From Xestospongia muta (taxonomy: Eukaryota > Porifera > Demospongiae > Haplosclerida > Petrosiidae): 64,000 nucleotides of DNA. Shown in pieces: positions 41,932-53,432 of the stretch (positions within the stretch are counted from its first letter, which is position 1; each line of letters starts with the position of its first letter). Made by a program: the position numbers and the translations under genes. The DNA lies in contig OY848921.1 of the NCBI GenBank assembly GCA_963693285.1, forward strand, positions 3,467,497 to 3,531,496. Reading direction: 5' to 3'. The notes below the pieces were generated by a model. The model was not told where the DNA came from. It searched no databases and worked only from the letters and a program-made list of their open reading frames with translations.

Positions 41932-43290
41932 CTGTAGCCATTGGTGGTGAGTGTCGCTTTTGGCTTGTTCGTTTCAAATCCAGCCATACCCACTTAAAAT
42001 TTTAATGATATCAAGATTTACCATGCAAGAAACATAGGAGGCTAAAGGGGGCTAGAGGGCAGGCCCCCCAATATTTAGAAAGGGGGCTCAGCCCCCCAAA
42101 TTTTTCTGCTAGCTACTTACCCCACAAGAAAAATCTATGTTTATCTTATAGGTGTTGATGAAACTGTCAAAAGTTTTGATATATTTGCAAACCACAATGA
42201 CGGAAAAACAGCTTAACAATTGTCTGGTCCTTCATGTACACAAATGCATAACTAATAAGTGTGATCTTGTTGAAATAGCTAAGAAATTTGTTATGGTAAA
42301 TGATGAATGAAGGAAATACTTTGATACATTTTATATTAATGTTGGTAATACTAATTGTGATTATATCAAACATAGTTTCTGCGTTATGGGTACATTCGTG
42401 TCTGCATATTCATCACAAAGTTATGGTGTGAGTCCCCCCAAAATATAAGTGCCACATCTGCCTATGAGTAATGTAACTCTGTGGTCACCTACATCCCACA
42501 GCTACAGCTCTAGAAATTGCTCTACCAGTAGCAAGTATAACTCCATACCTGCTAGTACACCTTACCTCAGTCTGGTGTTGCTGACCCTTCCTCTCTTAGG
42601 GAGACAAGGGACAAGTGCATATAGGACTTGTACAGCAGGAATGCGGATGTGGGTAGAGCATACATAGATAGACCTGAGCATGCACATGTGTTAAGAAAGT
42701 GAAAACACAAAATGTTTGTTGTGATATACATTGGATGTGATGATGAACTTTCGAATAGAAGCACAGACTGTCTTTTACTAACTAGTGCTGCCTTGTATCA
42801 CATGCTGCTTTAAGAGAAGAGATTTGAGCAGCTTCAATGACTTTACTAGGCATTGCCAACTCATGGGGATAGGTATTAAGTGAAAGGTTTTTAAGTGCAC
42901 AAAGTTTTTCTGTGGCCTGCAAGATTTTTGCAGGCTATATGAGTCCTATATACACTTGTCCTAAGACCCTTCCTCTCTTAGCTAAAGGTTGGCAACCCCA
43001 GACTAGCTATACCTTTAGTAATACCAATACCAACACAACCTCCAATGTTATTAGAAATTTCAACAACCATTTAATATCACTTCATTATGACCTAACAAAT
43101 ATTAAGTCATGATCCCATGGATCGAATTGATGAATGGATGGTTGGATAGATAAATGGACAGATAAATCAATGGATGTTGTTATTTTACTTACTAGATACC
43201 ATGGATCGAATGTGTATTGGGTTTAAAGTCCCTGCTTGGCAATAACCCCTCCCACTTACATCCTCTGTACCACCTTGTCAGTTTACTATG
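41932..43290. other. Intergenic stretch, no clear gene
   Basis: It holds a GC-richer patch at 42040-42110 with poly-C runs, a short hairpin CCTGCAAGATTTTTGCAGG at 42917-42935, a related segment in two places (42583-42632 and, inverted, 42935-42995), and a GGAT-type simple repeat near 43120-43180. No open frame shows family features. Confidence 0.4.
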
Positions 43291-43292
43291 AT

Positions 43293-43755
43293 GTATTTTA
43301 AAGTACACAGAGATGAGGGTAAGCCCTGGTATAGTCCACCATTTTATAGTGAATCAGGAAGCTATAAGCTGTGCCTTCACATTAATCCAAGGGGAATATT
43401 GGATGGTAAGGAGTCTTACATCTCTGTCTAGGTCTACGTCACGGAAAGTCGACTTGATAACTCATTGAGAGTGACCATTTACTGGCAAGGTCACTTTTCA
43501 GTTGTTGAATTGGATGGTTACATGATTTTGGTCATATCGAAAATATTATTTCATTTGATGATGCTGCTGGTGATAAAGTACATGGTTGTGTATTACATGG
43601 TTGTGTATTACATGGTAAATATGCTGCTACTGGTCAAGGATCTAGCAAGTTTTTAGCTCACTCTATGTTAGAGTATAAGAGAGAAGAGTACACAGTTCTG
43701 TCAAGATGGCTGCTTGTGTTTTAAAATATTAAAATTAGAAGTGTTGTAATAGAAT
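43293..43755 (+). pseudogene. TRAF-like MATH domain pseudogene
   Basis: Translation reads as a TRAF C-terminal domain: WYSPPFYSESGSYKLCLHI, DGKESY, then in another frame SFDDAAGD, KYAATG and SSKFLAHSMLEY. A stop near 43429 and frame changes near 43470 and 43560 break it. Same family as 45100-45480. The family consists of E3 or adaptor proteins of immune receptor signalling. Confidence 0.65.
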
Positions 43756-43845
43756 TTTTTAATTAACAATCACTGAACTAATTAATAGAACATAAATATG
43801 GAATTAAATAAATTCACTATGGTATGTTTATAATAACTATTATGT

Positions 43846-44090
43846 AGTAAATTTTTGACATTTTCAATTGTTGACAGAAAGTCACATGTTGCCTTCACAC
43901 ACTTGTCAGAAAGAGATCTGTCTTTTTTCATCTCATGGTCAATGTAGTGATCTGGGGTGGAGTACAAGGTGAATAAAACTGCTGTTTGATTCAGCTATGT
44001 GTAAAACTATTTTTGCAAAACAAACAAGCTCCTTTAGCTATGGCATATTCTGGGCGAACAACAGGTAAATTTGGATAGTAGACAGGTGAC
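43846..44090 (-). pseudogene. HSPA12-like C-terminal fragment
   Basis: On the minus strand, stretches match the longer gene at about 46090-46160 (CTCCTTTAGCTA region) and at 45600-45860 (TPDHYID and CDFLSTIENV) with the parts between deleted. Confidence 0.65.
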
Positions 44091-44504
44091 CATAAAATTA
44101 AAGACTCATTGGATACTTACTGTACCTACTATGTGGGGTATATGAGCCAGAAATATGATGAGAGAAGTTTGATAGTTTGTAATTACACTACACACAGTGT
44201 TATAAGTGTGCTCACTTTATTAACAAGTGAAGCAATTACTATAAATAATTATGTATTAAATATAATACCTAAAGTGAGAGACTCAAACCACAATAGCATA
44301 CTAGGGTGAGTACAGTCTATTGGTTTATAATATTAATAGAAGGATAATTTGTAGAGGCATTGACCAGCTACAACCTGTGAACAACAGTACTGAAAGACAC
44401 TATAAGAGCTCTTCAGTGTCTTATGTATCTCTATTGTTCTCTGTTGTTGACTATATAGTGTAATGCTTCTTTATTTATGATCAGTGTTACTCATTTCACA
44501 GCTA

Positions 44505-44640
44505 AGAGTCGTTAAATCAGTTGTACTTAACTTTAGCTCAACTGAAATTTGTGCTTATGGTTCATACACGACAAAGATAAGACATGTGTGAAGGCAAAAT
44601 GTGACTTCCTACCAACAATTGAAAATGTCAAAAGGTTATA
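44505..44640 (+). pseudogene. HSPA12-like C-terminal fragment, opposite strand
   Basis: On the + strand, FSSTEI.AYG and a frame-shifted match to the CDFLSTIENV region of 45600-45720 are seen. Its orientation is opposite to the main gene, so it took part in an inversion. Confidence 0.6.
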
Positions 44641-44712
44641 ATAAACATATTATAAAACTGCAATAAAATTCTATATTGATGTCTTAACTATTAATTAAGT
44701 GGTTTTAATAAA

Positions 44713-45066
44713 ATTTATATTACAACACTTCTACTTTTAATATTTTAAAACACAAAGAATCATTTTGACAGAACTGTGTACTCTTCTCTCTATTATAGTC
44801 TAACATAGAGTGAGCTAAAAACTTGCTAGATCCTCGACCAGTAGCAGCATATTTACCATTTAGTACACGAGCATGTACTTTATCACCAGCAGTATCATCA
44901 AATGAAATAATATTTTACCACAACACAATACAAGATGAGACTCTTTGAAGGGACAGATACAAATTGAGCAGACTAAATAATCAGGAGGATCTTCTACAAA
45001 GTCACACTCATATCCACCAATTTGAACGTCTGGTTCTAAAGAGACACATCCGTCAGCCATTTTGGC
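44713..45066 (-). pseudogene. RING-MATH junction of a TRAF-like pseudogene
   Basis: From a Met near 45060 the frame encodes a TRAF-type start (GYECDFVEDPP, then the first RING cysteines CSICICPF and HLVLCCG). At about 44918 it jumps directly into the end of a MATH domain, out of frame, matching 45268-45480 in inverted orientation. The rest of the RING, the zinc fingers and the first half of MATH are missing. Confidence 0.65.
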
Positions 45067-45099
45067 TTCCTCAGCACCAACCACATATTATTTTGCAGT

Positions 45100-45480
45100 G
45101 AACCACGAGGCTACAAGCTGTGTCTTCATATTGACCCAATGGGAATGTTGGATGGTAAGGTATCTCACCTCTCTGCCTGGGTCTATGTCATGAAAGGTCA
45201 ATTAGATGACTCATTAAAGTAACCATTACTGGAAAGGTTCAGTTGTTAAATTGGTTACATGATTGTGGTCATATCAAAATATTATTTCATTTGATGATGC
45301 TGCTGGTGATAAAATACATGCTCGTGTACTAAATGGTAAATATGCTGCTACTGGTCGAGGATCTAGCAAGTTTTTAGCTCATTCTATGTTAGAGTATAAT
45401 AGAGAGAAGTGTACACAGTTCTGTCAAGATGACTGCTTGTGTTTTAAAATATTAAAAGTAGAAGTGCTGTAATTTTTTAA
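45100..45480 (+). pseudogene. TRAF-like MATH domain pseudogene, second copy
   Basis: GYKLCLHIDPMGMLDGK (45118-45165), WVYVMKGQLDDS, then SFDDAAGDK, LNGKYAATGRGSSKFLAHS and CQDDCLCFKI. Near 45225-45270 the frame is lost. It is a direct copy of 43293-43755 and the mirror of 44713-44917. Confidence 0.65.
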
Positions 45481-45559
45481 TGATAATAATGACATTAATT
45501 TATTACTAAGAGAAACATTTAATACATATTTAATTTATTTATTATGATACCTACCAAAG

Positions 45560-48407
45560 TTAACTTGTTACACTACATATAATATGTCTTCCACTACTGA
45601 ATTTTCTGACATTTTCAATTGTTGACAGGAAGTCACATGTTGTCTTCACTGGTGTCTTGTCTTTGTCATGTATAAACCATCCATATGCATGAATTTCAGT
45701 AGAACTGAAGTCAAATGCAAAATGAACAGTTCTCTTTACACGAGGAAGAAGCATACCATTGGATATATCCACTGTTAAATACCCCATCTTCTCCAGTTTG
45801 TCAGGAAGAGATCCATCTTCTTTCTTCACATGGTCAATGTAATGATCTGGGGTGGAATACAAGGTGAATGAAACAGTTGTTCGATCCTCATAGACAGGAA
45901 TAAATCTATCAGAGTAGACAATATCTGGTGTAATTTTACTACCTTTATGGATGTATGGTTTAAAGAGGTTTGTACAATATTCATAATCATCAACTACTAG
46001 CTTGAAAGCTGGTTTATGAGCTGGATTACGATAATCATATTCCACACAAGTTCCAATGCCATACGTAGCATCAGCTATACGTAAAACTCTTTCTTTATAA
46101 AACAAATAAGCTCCTTTAGCTACAGCATATTGTGGTTCAAATGGACGAACAACATGTAAACTTCGATAGTAGTTTTGAATACAACTAGTGATATACCGAC
46201 ATCCTCCAAACGCTCCTACTAAATAAATAATTTTGACATTGTCTCTTCCAACTTTCTCTAAGACTTCATCAATACATTCTCTTATTGTTTCTACATTATC
46301 TTTAAACAAGTCTTTCAACATTATCTTATTAATTGACATTAACTCAGTAGCTCGTTTATAGGAGACATGTGTAATACCACTTCGAATGGCTTGTAGCTCA
46401 TTTCGGTATACCTCAATCAATGTTGGTGGTACACTGACATTATAACAAGTGCCATCAAACTGTATTTCAACCTCATTTTCACTACCAAAGTTCTTTTTAG
46501 CTTCTTCAAAATCTTTGTTAATGAAACCAAGTAGCTGAGCACAGTGCTCTTTATATTCCCTGTCTCTATTTGTCTTCAGATAACGACTAAATGTAGGATC
46601 TCGAAAAACTTTAGTTGCGATAAGCTTTTTAAACTTCTCATTAACTTCTCTACCTCCATATACTCGTCCATGAGGAATATCAAGTATTTGCAATGCTCCA
46701 TCTTCACACACTTGATGTGCTGTTATGTCAATAGTACCTCCTCCAATATCAATGGTGAGATAACAATCATTGGGACCAGGAGGAGTTATGGATGGATCAG
46801 TTTCTAGTTTCATACAAGCGACTGCAGCAGCTTCTGGTTCAAATACTAATGATAACTTATGTGGATTGAGTTCTAGAGCTGTGGGTTTAATGTGGTTAAT
46901 GTGACGATTGGAAGCAGGTTGAAGTGGAACAAGAGGTGAAAGTGTGATCCATCAGGAAGATCAGAACATAAACCAGCCTATAAAGAAATAAGTCAGTATA
47001 CGTACTCATACCATGCACACAGAAATTGTCACATGCAACTAAATATAGTATTTCCTAAAAATTTTGTACCTCCTATTTCAAAAATAATTAATCATTCTTC
47101 TGTATATAATATAGCATTTGCCTGAAAAACTAAACTCTCTCTGAGAATCTGTGTGTTTTGTGAATTCCAAATAAATATATGTTGTGAATTATTGGTGAGG
47201 GAGTGATATGGTGAAATTTGCCATTAACCATGTAAGTCCAAAGATTATTTTGGCCACGTGATATTAATCTATAGGTTATACATTGAGATTGAGGTGTATA
47301 TATGACTTGTACTATGTTGACCAATCAGACTGCTTGATTAAAAAAGCTGCTTTGGACATCCATGTATCAGTATCTACATACACATTTTAGCTAACATTTA
47401 TAGCAATAAACATTATAGTTGCCTATTACTTTTGCTTTATCTATTGAGAAGCTAGTAACATTATGTTAATAAATACCCCACTTAGTAATCAAGTAAACAT
47501 ACATATTAATAATGAGTGTAATGCAATTACCAAGTATGCAGCTTCTCTCATCATATCTCTAGCTCGTATACCCCACAGAGCAGGTACAGTGACCACCCAG
47601 TCAAAGTCTTTAATCTTATAACCACCTTCTCTGCTCTTGAAGAAAATTACCAGCTTTTCTTTGATTTTTCCAAGAATTATAGCTATCACTTCAATGAGGT
47701 AGTAATTCACACCATCTGAACTTTTGATTGTGGTCTCACAATTAACACTCTATAATATTGTATATTAAGGATCACATTAAATTTTGATTATTTAAAATAT
47801 TTACCTTGTTATGCTGAAGCTCTAGTTTTACTTTGTCAAAAAATATACTGTTGTTCACATCAACCTCCAAACGAGTGTAGTAACGTAATGCTCTACTTCC
47901 AATCTCTACCTTGTCGTGTTCATATATTAATAGAACAATAGGTGTATAGAAATTTACATCATCTTCCTGAATTTTGAATTGATAAAATTTATCACTTGCA
48001 GAAGTCACAAAAAATACAGCAATGGTAGAAGTGCCAAAATCAAGTCCAATAACGTTTTTAGCTTTTGGAAGAAACAGTGATTCTGGCTCTGATACTTTAA
48101 CAGTTTGTACAAATTGCACACCATTGTTATGATATTGTAATGATTTGTCTCTTTTCATAGTAATGTCCTTTTCACTGTCACTTTTACTTGTGGAAGCTAT
48201 TTTCTTGTCACTGCTGCTTTTCAAAGAATTGCTATCCATCTTATCACTGCCACTTTCACTTTTTGAAGTGCCTTTAGTCATCTTCTTGTCACTGCTGTCA
48301 CCTTCATTTTTCAAAGAGCTGCTACCCAACTTATCACAGTCACTCTCGCTTTTTAAAGGCCTATTACCCATCTCATGGCTGTTACATTTTGAAGCGCTAT
48401 TACCCAT
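45560..48407 (-). CDS. HSPA12-like (HSP70 superfamily) gene, three exons, frameshifted
   Basis: Distant HSP70 relative with an actin-type ATPase fold; family members act in the cytosol and are expanded in sponges. Exon 1 (47805-48407) starts MGNSASKC, carries Ser/Lys-rich repeats of about 90 residues, then IGLDFGTS (phosphate 1). Exon 2 (47531-47749) holds VPALWGIRARD. Exon 3 (45560-46977) holds LVFEPEAAAVACM, then DIGGGTID (phosphate 2) and YLVGAFGGCRY (adenosine site), and the C-terminal domain. Junctions are phase 0. The start of exon 3 (AGLCSDLPDG) is in a different frame from EPEAAAVACM: a single-base-class shift lies at about 46932-46945, so it is either a pseudogene or an assembly error. 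MGNSASKC looks like an N-myristoylation signal (inference). Confidence 0.75.
46978..47530 (-). other. Intron 2 of the HSPA12-like gene
   Basis: 553 bases with GTAATT and TTATAG borders on the minus strand. I see no coding segment. Confidence 0.6.
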
Positions 48408-48425
48408 GTTCTTGTCACTACTGTC

Positions 48426-49890
48426 TCATGATATTAAATATTTTATATTATTACTGTGAATTACCTGATAATTCACATAAAAAGTGATAAGACTGCTAAA
48501 CAGATTGACAGCTTCGAAGGCAGTTGTACAGCGAAAATTGAATTTAAGCTGTTAAACTTCTTAGGCGTGGTTAGTGACGAATGGTTAAATATTATTTAAC
48601 CCTTCGTAGCGAAAGTTTGTAGAGAACAAAAGATATAAGATATGTGGACCATGTGGTGCTCTAGAGAGTCTGAATCAAGGTCCAAGAGTATCATCAATTT
48701 TTAAGTTGTGTTACACTACTACCATATACGTGGAAGATATGGTTGAACAATTTGAATTGAATTCTCTGCCCTTCCAACCATTATTGCTTGACCCACTCCT
48801 GATGTACTAGAACATCGTTAAGGGTTATTTTTACGTAGAAGATTGTCATTTTACATAAAAATAAGGTATCCACTTTATAAGGTCTTCCACTTAAGTGCTT
48901 TAATTTGACAAATATATTGATTTTAACAGAGCTTGGAATTAGTTTTATTCATTGATGAGGAACAAAATACAAAATGGAAGTCAGTACTAAAGTCTTATCT
49001 ATCCTGTGTCAAAGGATAGTATAGCTGAGCATAGGCTCAAATACTTCTCTGTCTGGAAAAGATTATTATTCCTTTTGCTGTAAGAAGGCGCTACACTTCA
49101 AAACAAAAGACATCTTTGTTTTCTTATTTCAGGTTTACTAGATCTACCCAATTTACAATTTACAGTATTTACACAATTTTCAAAAAATTCAGAATTTGGT
49201 ATGAACACATACACAAACTAGCAAATGTTTCCATAATCTGATATTATTAATAAGAATGGTGCACTATATGTGGCTAGCAGTAAACATTGTGCATTAAATT
49301 AAAAATTAATACAAGTCAAACATAATCATTTCATTTCTCACAATCAAATTCAATCTTAATACAATTATATATAGTTATTGGCAAAGATGTTGGATTATAG
49401 CTCCTCAGAAGTTTCAGCAAATTATGTTTGCTGTGCCATTTGCGTTAAATTAAACAATTTATGCATATATGTTACGTGTTAAGGATTTTTAAATTTAATA
49501 ATAAATACAACAAATAGTAACAGAAATTTATAAACACATGTGAGATTTCTAAATAATGTTAGACTGTCAGAATTTTATAAAAACCCAAGGAATTCAGTAA
49601 TACTGTCAAGATAATAATGAACAATGATAGCCATTTTATATATTTTCTAATTAATTTGAAATAGACCTAAGAATTTATAAATACTACTGAGAATTTAGAA
49701 TATTGCTAGCAACTGCAACTTATACATATTGATGTTAATCAATAAACTAAAAGCATAACAGACAATAAAAGATTCAAACATATGCAACTCAGCCTTTAAA
49801 CAATGGTTTATACGGACATATTGAGGTGGTTACAGCTCTTTTGTAGACAGTAAAATGTAAAGTTGTAGTTGTTCTGAGAATTCTAATTTT
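48426..49890. repeat. Dispersed repeat, copy 2
   Basis: Co-linear with 9210-11330. It begins 18 bases upstream of the HSPA12-like ATG and ends where the NIDO reading frame stops resembling its family. It lacks the 213-base block and the inverted-repeat element found in copy 1. Confidence 0.8.
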
Positions 49891-50520
49891 GTAGCCATCA
49901 GTTGCAGTAATATATTGAAATGTATTGGTCTGAAATGTCTAGCATAATAAAAAATAATAGATATTTTAAATTACCTTGTCAGTATGTTGACTATAGTAAC
50001 CAACCCTATACCATGTAGCAATGACAACACTAGTGGCATAAAATGGTGACTGAGATGGAAAAGCATTAGACACATGACTTGCTACTGTTGATATAATTGA
50101 TGCATTAGATGTTTCTCTGTAATAGACAGATCCAGTACCACGTGTATCAACATCAGCCCAATAAGGAGCTATTATAGGATAACTCAGAAATGATGATAAT
50201 GTGTATGATATAGCACAAGATAATATAGACAAAGAATCATAAATGTTTATCTAGACTAGTGGTTATATTTATTTTTAAATAACATATTACAATCTTACAT
50301 ATACTTGACTGTAGAACTGTTTGTAGAAAATAAAATTTATAGACAGGTCAATGTATGTTGAAGATTCATCATTTGGACCAAATAAGCTGTCACCATTTGA
50401 TGTACCATAGGGATAAAAGGAACTCAAAGGAACAGAAATGCTAATTAAAGTAACAAGTATAATGAAATTAGAATTATATAATCTCATCAAATTTTGACCA
50501 AAAAAGAGCAAAATACACAA
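49793..50520 (-). CDS. NIDO-domain secreted protein, truncated at a repeat
   Basis: Exon 1 (50299-50520) encodes a signal sequence and FYPYGTSNGD, the usual NIDO start. Exon 2 (49975-50250) encodes APYWADVDTRGTGSVYYRET, the core NIDO motif, and an ATWYRVGYY strand. Exon 3 (from 49929) encodes TNTFQYITATDGYK, the last NIDO strand. All junctions are phase 0 with good GT/AG. After about 49890 the frame enters the dispersed repeat and stops near 49793. NIDO proteins normally continue with EGF, sushi or AMOP domains, so this gene has lost its C-terminus. It lies head to head with gene C. Start may be 50520 or the Met at 50487. Confidence 0.7.
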
Positions 50521-50664
50521 GGTGGTAGTCTTTTTATTTTGAAAGATGTGCTTTTTATATTATATAAATCAATTCTATTATAATAATAATTATAATTCAT
50601 CATTTCATAGAACTTTGCTGTATCATTGTAGCAAAACAAAATGTGTATTAATTAAACTTATGAT

Positions 50665-51600
50665 GAGGCTCTGTTGGTGTGGTCCAGCAAATTTCCATCC
50701 CTCTCCTCACCAGCGGTGGATAAGGCCTCCATCCAGAAGGAATGGGACAACCCTCAGGTACTGGCTACCCTGGATCATCTCCTCGATTCTGCTCCAGATG
50801 AAGTTTGTCTTGCCAGACTCACTGCTGTTTCAGCTCCTGAAGCTGGCGCCTTGTTACAGTCTTTGTCTGTCTCCTCTCTTGGCCTCAGACTCGACGATTC
50901 TTCTGTTAGAATCTGTGTTGTCCTCCGTCTAGGTCTCCTTGTGTGTGTCTCTCACCTTTGTAAGCACTGTGGTGCCCAAGTTTGTCGCCTAGGCCTTCAT
51001 GGTCTGAGTTGCAAAAGAGGGAATATGAGGTTTCACAGGCACGCTGCTGTAAATGACATTCTCCACCGTGTCTTCTCATCTGCTGGCATCCCAGCTACTC
51101 TAGAGCCCTCAGGTCTCTCAGATCAGATGGCAAGCGTCCTGATGGTTTGACATTGGTCCCCTGGGAGTGGAGGAAGCCTTTATTGTGGGATACCACAATC
51201 CCTGACTCTCTTGACGCTTCCTATCGGCCAAAGGCAATTAGTGAGCCTGGTGCAGTGGCTGCTATGGCTGAATCAAAGAAGGCAACCAAGTATGCACATT
51301 TCTCTATCTTGCACATTTTTACACCAGTTGCAGTGGAGTCTTTGGGTGCTTTCGGCTCCCGTTCTCTGTCCTTTATTCATGCACTAGGGCGTAAAATTCG
51401 TCAGTACTCAGGAAATGAACTCGCTACTTCTTATTTGCTGGAGAGGATCCCAGTTGCAGTGCAGAGGGGGAATGCTCTGTTGGTGATGGATACTCTTCCA
51501 CCTGTGTCCTCCTCTGACTTTTTTTTCCTTTTTGATATTTTATTAATACTATTATTATTATTATTATTGTTCAGTAATTAGTCCACTATAATAAATAAAC
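50665..51600 (+). mobile_element. 5'-truncated non-LTR (LINE) retrotransposon, C-terminal part
   Basis: AACTTATGAT occurs at 50655-50664 and at 51601-51610, a 10-base target duplication around a 936-base insert. It encodes only the end of an ORF2-type protein: a CHC-like patch (CKHCGAQVCRLGLHGLSC), HRHAAVNDI, then, after a frameshift at about 51122, KRPDGLTLVPW, AMAESKKATKY and VAVQRGNALL. The reverse transcriptase and endonuclease are absent because of the 5' truncation. The GC content is clearly higher than in the surroundings. The 3' end has ATT and AATAA simple repeats. Confidence 0.85.
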
Positions 51601-51903
51601 AACTTATGATTATTTTTGTTGAGAGATGAAAGGTGATATTGGAATGTGTTGTCCTACAACCTAATTATATTCATAATTTCAAAACAGATTTTTGTAGTTA
51701 TTGTAGAAACAAATACAACTAAAATAATATACTAATCGTCTTGTATAATTGAGGCATTACATGTAAAGCAAACGAATGGTTTTCTCTAATTAAATACGAG
51801 TTGTACTATTATGAATACTATTATAACAGTAAGGTCTGAATTGCATTAAACAATGAATACTATTTAATAAAAAGAAAATTAAGTAGTCTAACATTTTGAT
51901 ACA

Positions 51904-52465
51904 ATGGAGACTAAGACGATAATGTTGGCGATCTTCTTACTAATCCTTTTGTCTCTACTGCAGGTGAAGTCAGCAGTTGATCTCACTTTGCAACCGGAAG
52001 CCAATGGAACATTAGTAGTACAAGCCTGTCTTGCTAAGATATCTCAATCATCTATCTTCTCAACCAATGACCAGCTAATGCTACGTCGAATAGCATATGT
52101 TGAAACGCACGATGGAGCAGATGCTGATACTTACACTAACACGAGTAATGGAGGGATCTGGCAGTTAAGTGAAACAAAGTATACAGCTACCAAAAACACA
52201 GGCTCAAACACTCAGTTACAACAACAAGTGCAAGGCATTTCAACTAGTTTTGGTATAAACTGGTTGACTACTCAATGGGTAGATTTACGTAAACCATTCT
52301 ATTCAGCATTAGCTGCACGACTTTATATGCAAGTTATCACTGCCTCCATACCTCTTGCCTCTGATCTAAGTTCTCAAGGAACATATTGGGCAAACTACTA
52401 AACAAGTTCTGGTGGCAGTCAATCACAATATGTTTCAGCAGTCAATCAACTCCAATCAATTCAAG
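51904..52465 (+). CDS. Gene C first exon: signal peptide and lysozyme-like domain
   Basis: After a clear signal peptide (hydrophobic to about residue 22) the domain contains RRIAYVETHDG, then NGGIWQLSETKY, and later WVDLRKP and AARLYM. The spacing E...GG(I)WQ is like motifs I and II of goose-type lysozymes and SLT transglycosylases (E...G..GLMQ), which suggests a lysozyme fold with Glu in the catalytic place. This is an inference by pattern. A TAA at 52399 interrupts it about 22 codons before the GTATTT donor. Confidence 0.55.
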
Positions 52466-52604
52466 GTATTTATATTTTAGTTTTAATATGCAAACTAGCG
52501 CGCAATTCCATCGTTCTGATTTATATTATAAATCAAGAAAGCCATACCCTACGTTCACATATTAAAAGGGCGTGTCATGCTACGATAGTCCCGGTGTAGA
52601 TATT

Positions 52605-52885
52605 ATGGAAGCCGAAGGCGGACATCCAATTCTATTTCGAATTTCGTATACTTTGCTTTGAAGTTTGCCGACCATATGCAATTCTACTTTGCAGCTTTCC
52701 AAAAATATTCCAATTCCATTTCTATTTTCTATCCTTAGATGGAATATTTAACAGCTAAAATCCTATAGCCTTACCCTAACCGGAAACATGTTGCTAGACG
52801 GCTCGCTGTGCTCGCGCTCCGAGCTTTATTTCAATGAGCGATGGAAAGTAGAATTGGAATTGGATGTCCGCCTTCGGTTTCCGTA
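52605..52885. mobile_element. Inverted-repeat element with target duplication
   Basis: Ends GAAGCCGAAGGCGGACATCC and its near reverse complement at about 52862-52881 (GGATGTCCGCCTTCGGTTTC) bound 281 bases. AGATATT occurs directly outside both ends (52598-52604 and 52886-52892). The interior is non-coding and GC-richer than the intron. MITE-like; superfamily unknown. Confidence 0.75.
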
Positions 52886-53382
52886 AGATATTGGCCAAGG
52901 ACTTCCTTGGCGTGTGGCACGCGAATGAAACTTTTATTTTCACTTTAATCCCTAAGTAAAATGTCTTGTGTACTAGCAACACGTCAGTGTTGATCACCAA
53001 ATCTGCCTGCTCATCTTAATATCTGGTTTTCGTCTGTAAGTAAGTAATCAAAATGTGAATGTGAAGTGTATTTATACAAAGGAACTAATAAGTCACTTTT
53101 GATGATGAGCAACTAAGAGATTACAGCCCCCACATGATAGCTCCCTATTTCCACTACCTATCACTGAATATCTTTAAATTATACCAAAAAAGGGTTTGGC
53201 CAACAACTGTCAACCACTCAAACATAGAAAGTAGGAAGATTGAGTTTTTTAGACTCAATTATAACATACATATATTGTTGTCTTGTGATCCTAATGATAA
53301 AACCAACTATGATATTATAGTGACACATATGCATAGTAATTAGACTTAGAATGAAGTAGATGAGTTTGAACACAAATTATAT

Positions 53383-53432
53383 AAGAGCGTGCATTCATCT
53401 TATATAGTGACAGGCCATGTGACACACAAACA
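53383..53432. repeat. Direct repeat, left copy (right copy 55013-55063)
   Basis: About 50 bases containing TATATAGTGACAGGCCATGT recur 1.63 kb downstream. They flank the transposon-like remnant at 54480-54997. Too short and impure to be called LTRs. Confidence 0.6.

Noticed and set aside
42449..42764. Overlapping frames on both strands near a GC-richer patch
   Set aside because: No recognised motif, and the patch has inverted similarity to 42935-42995, so it is more likely an old repeat.
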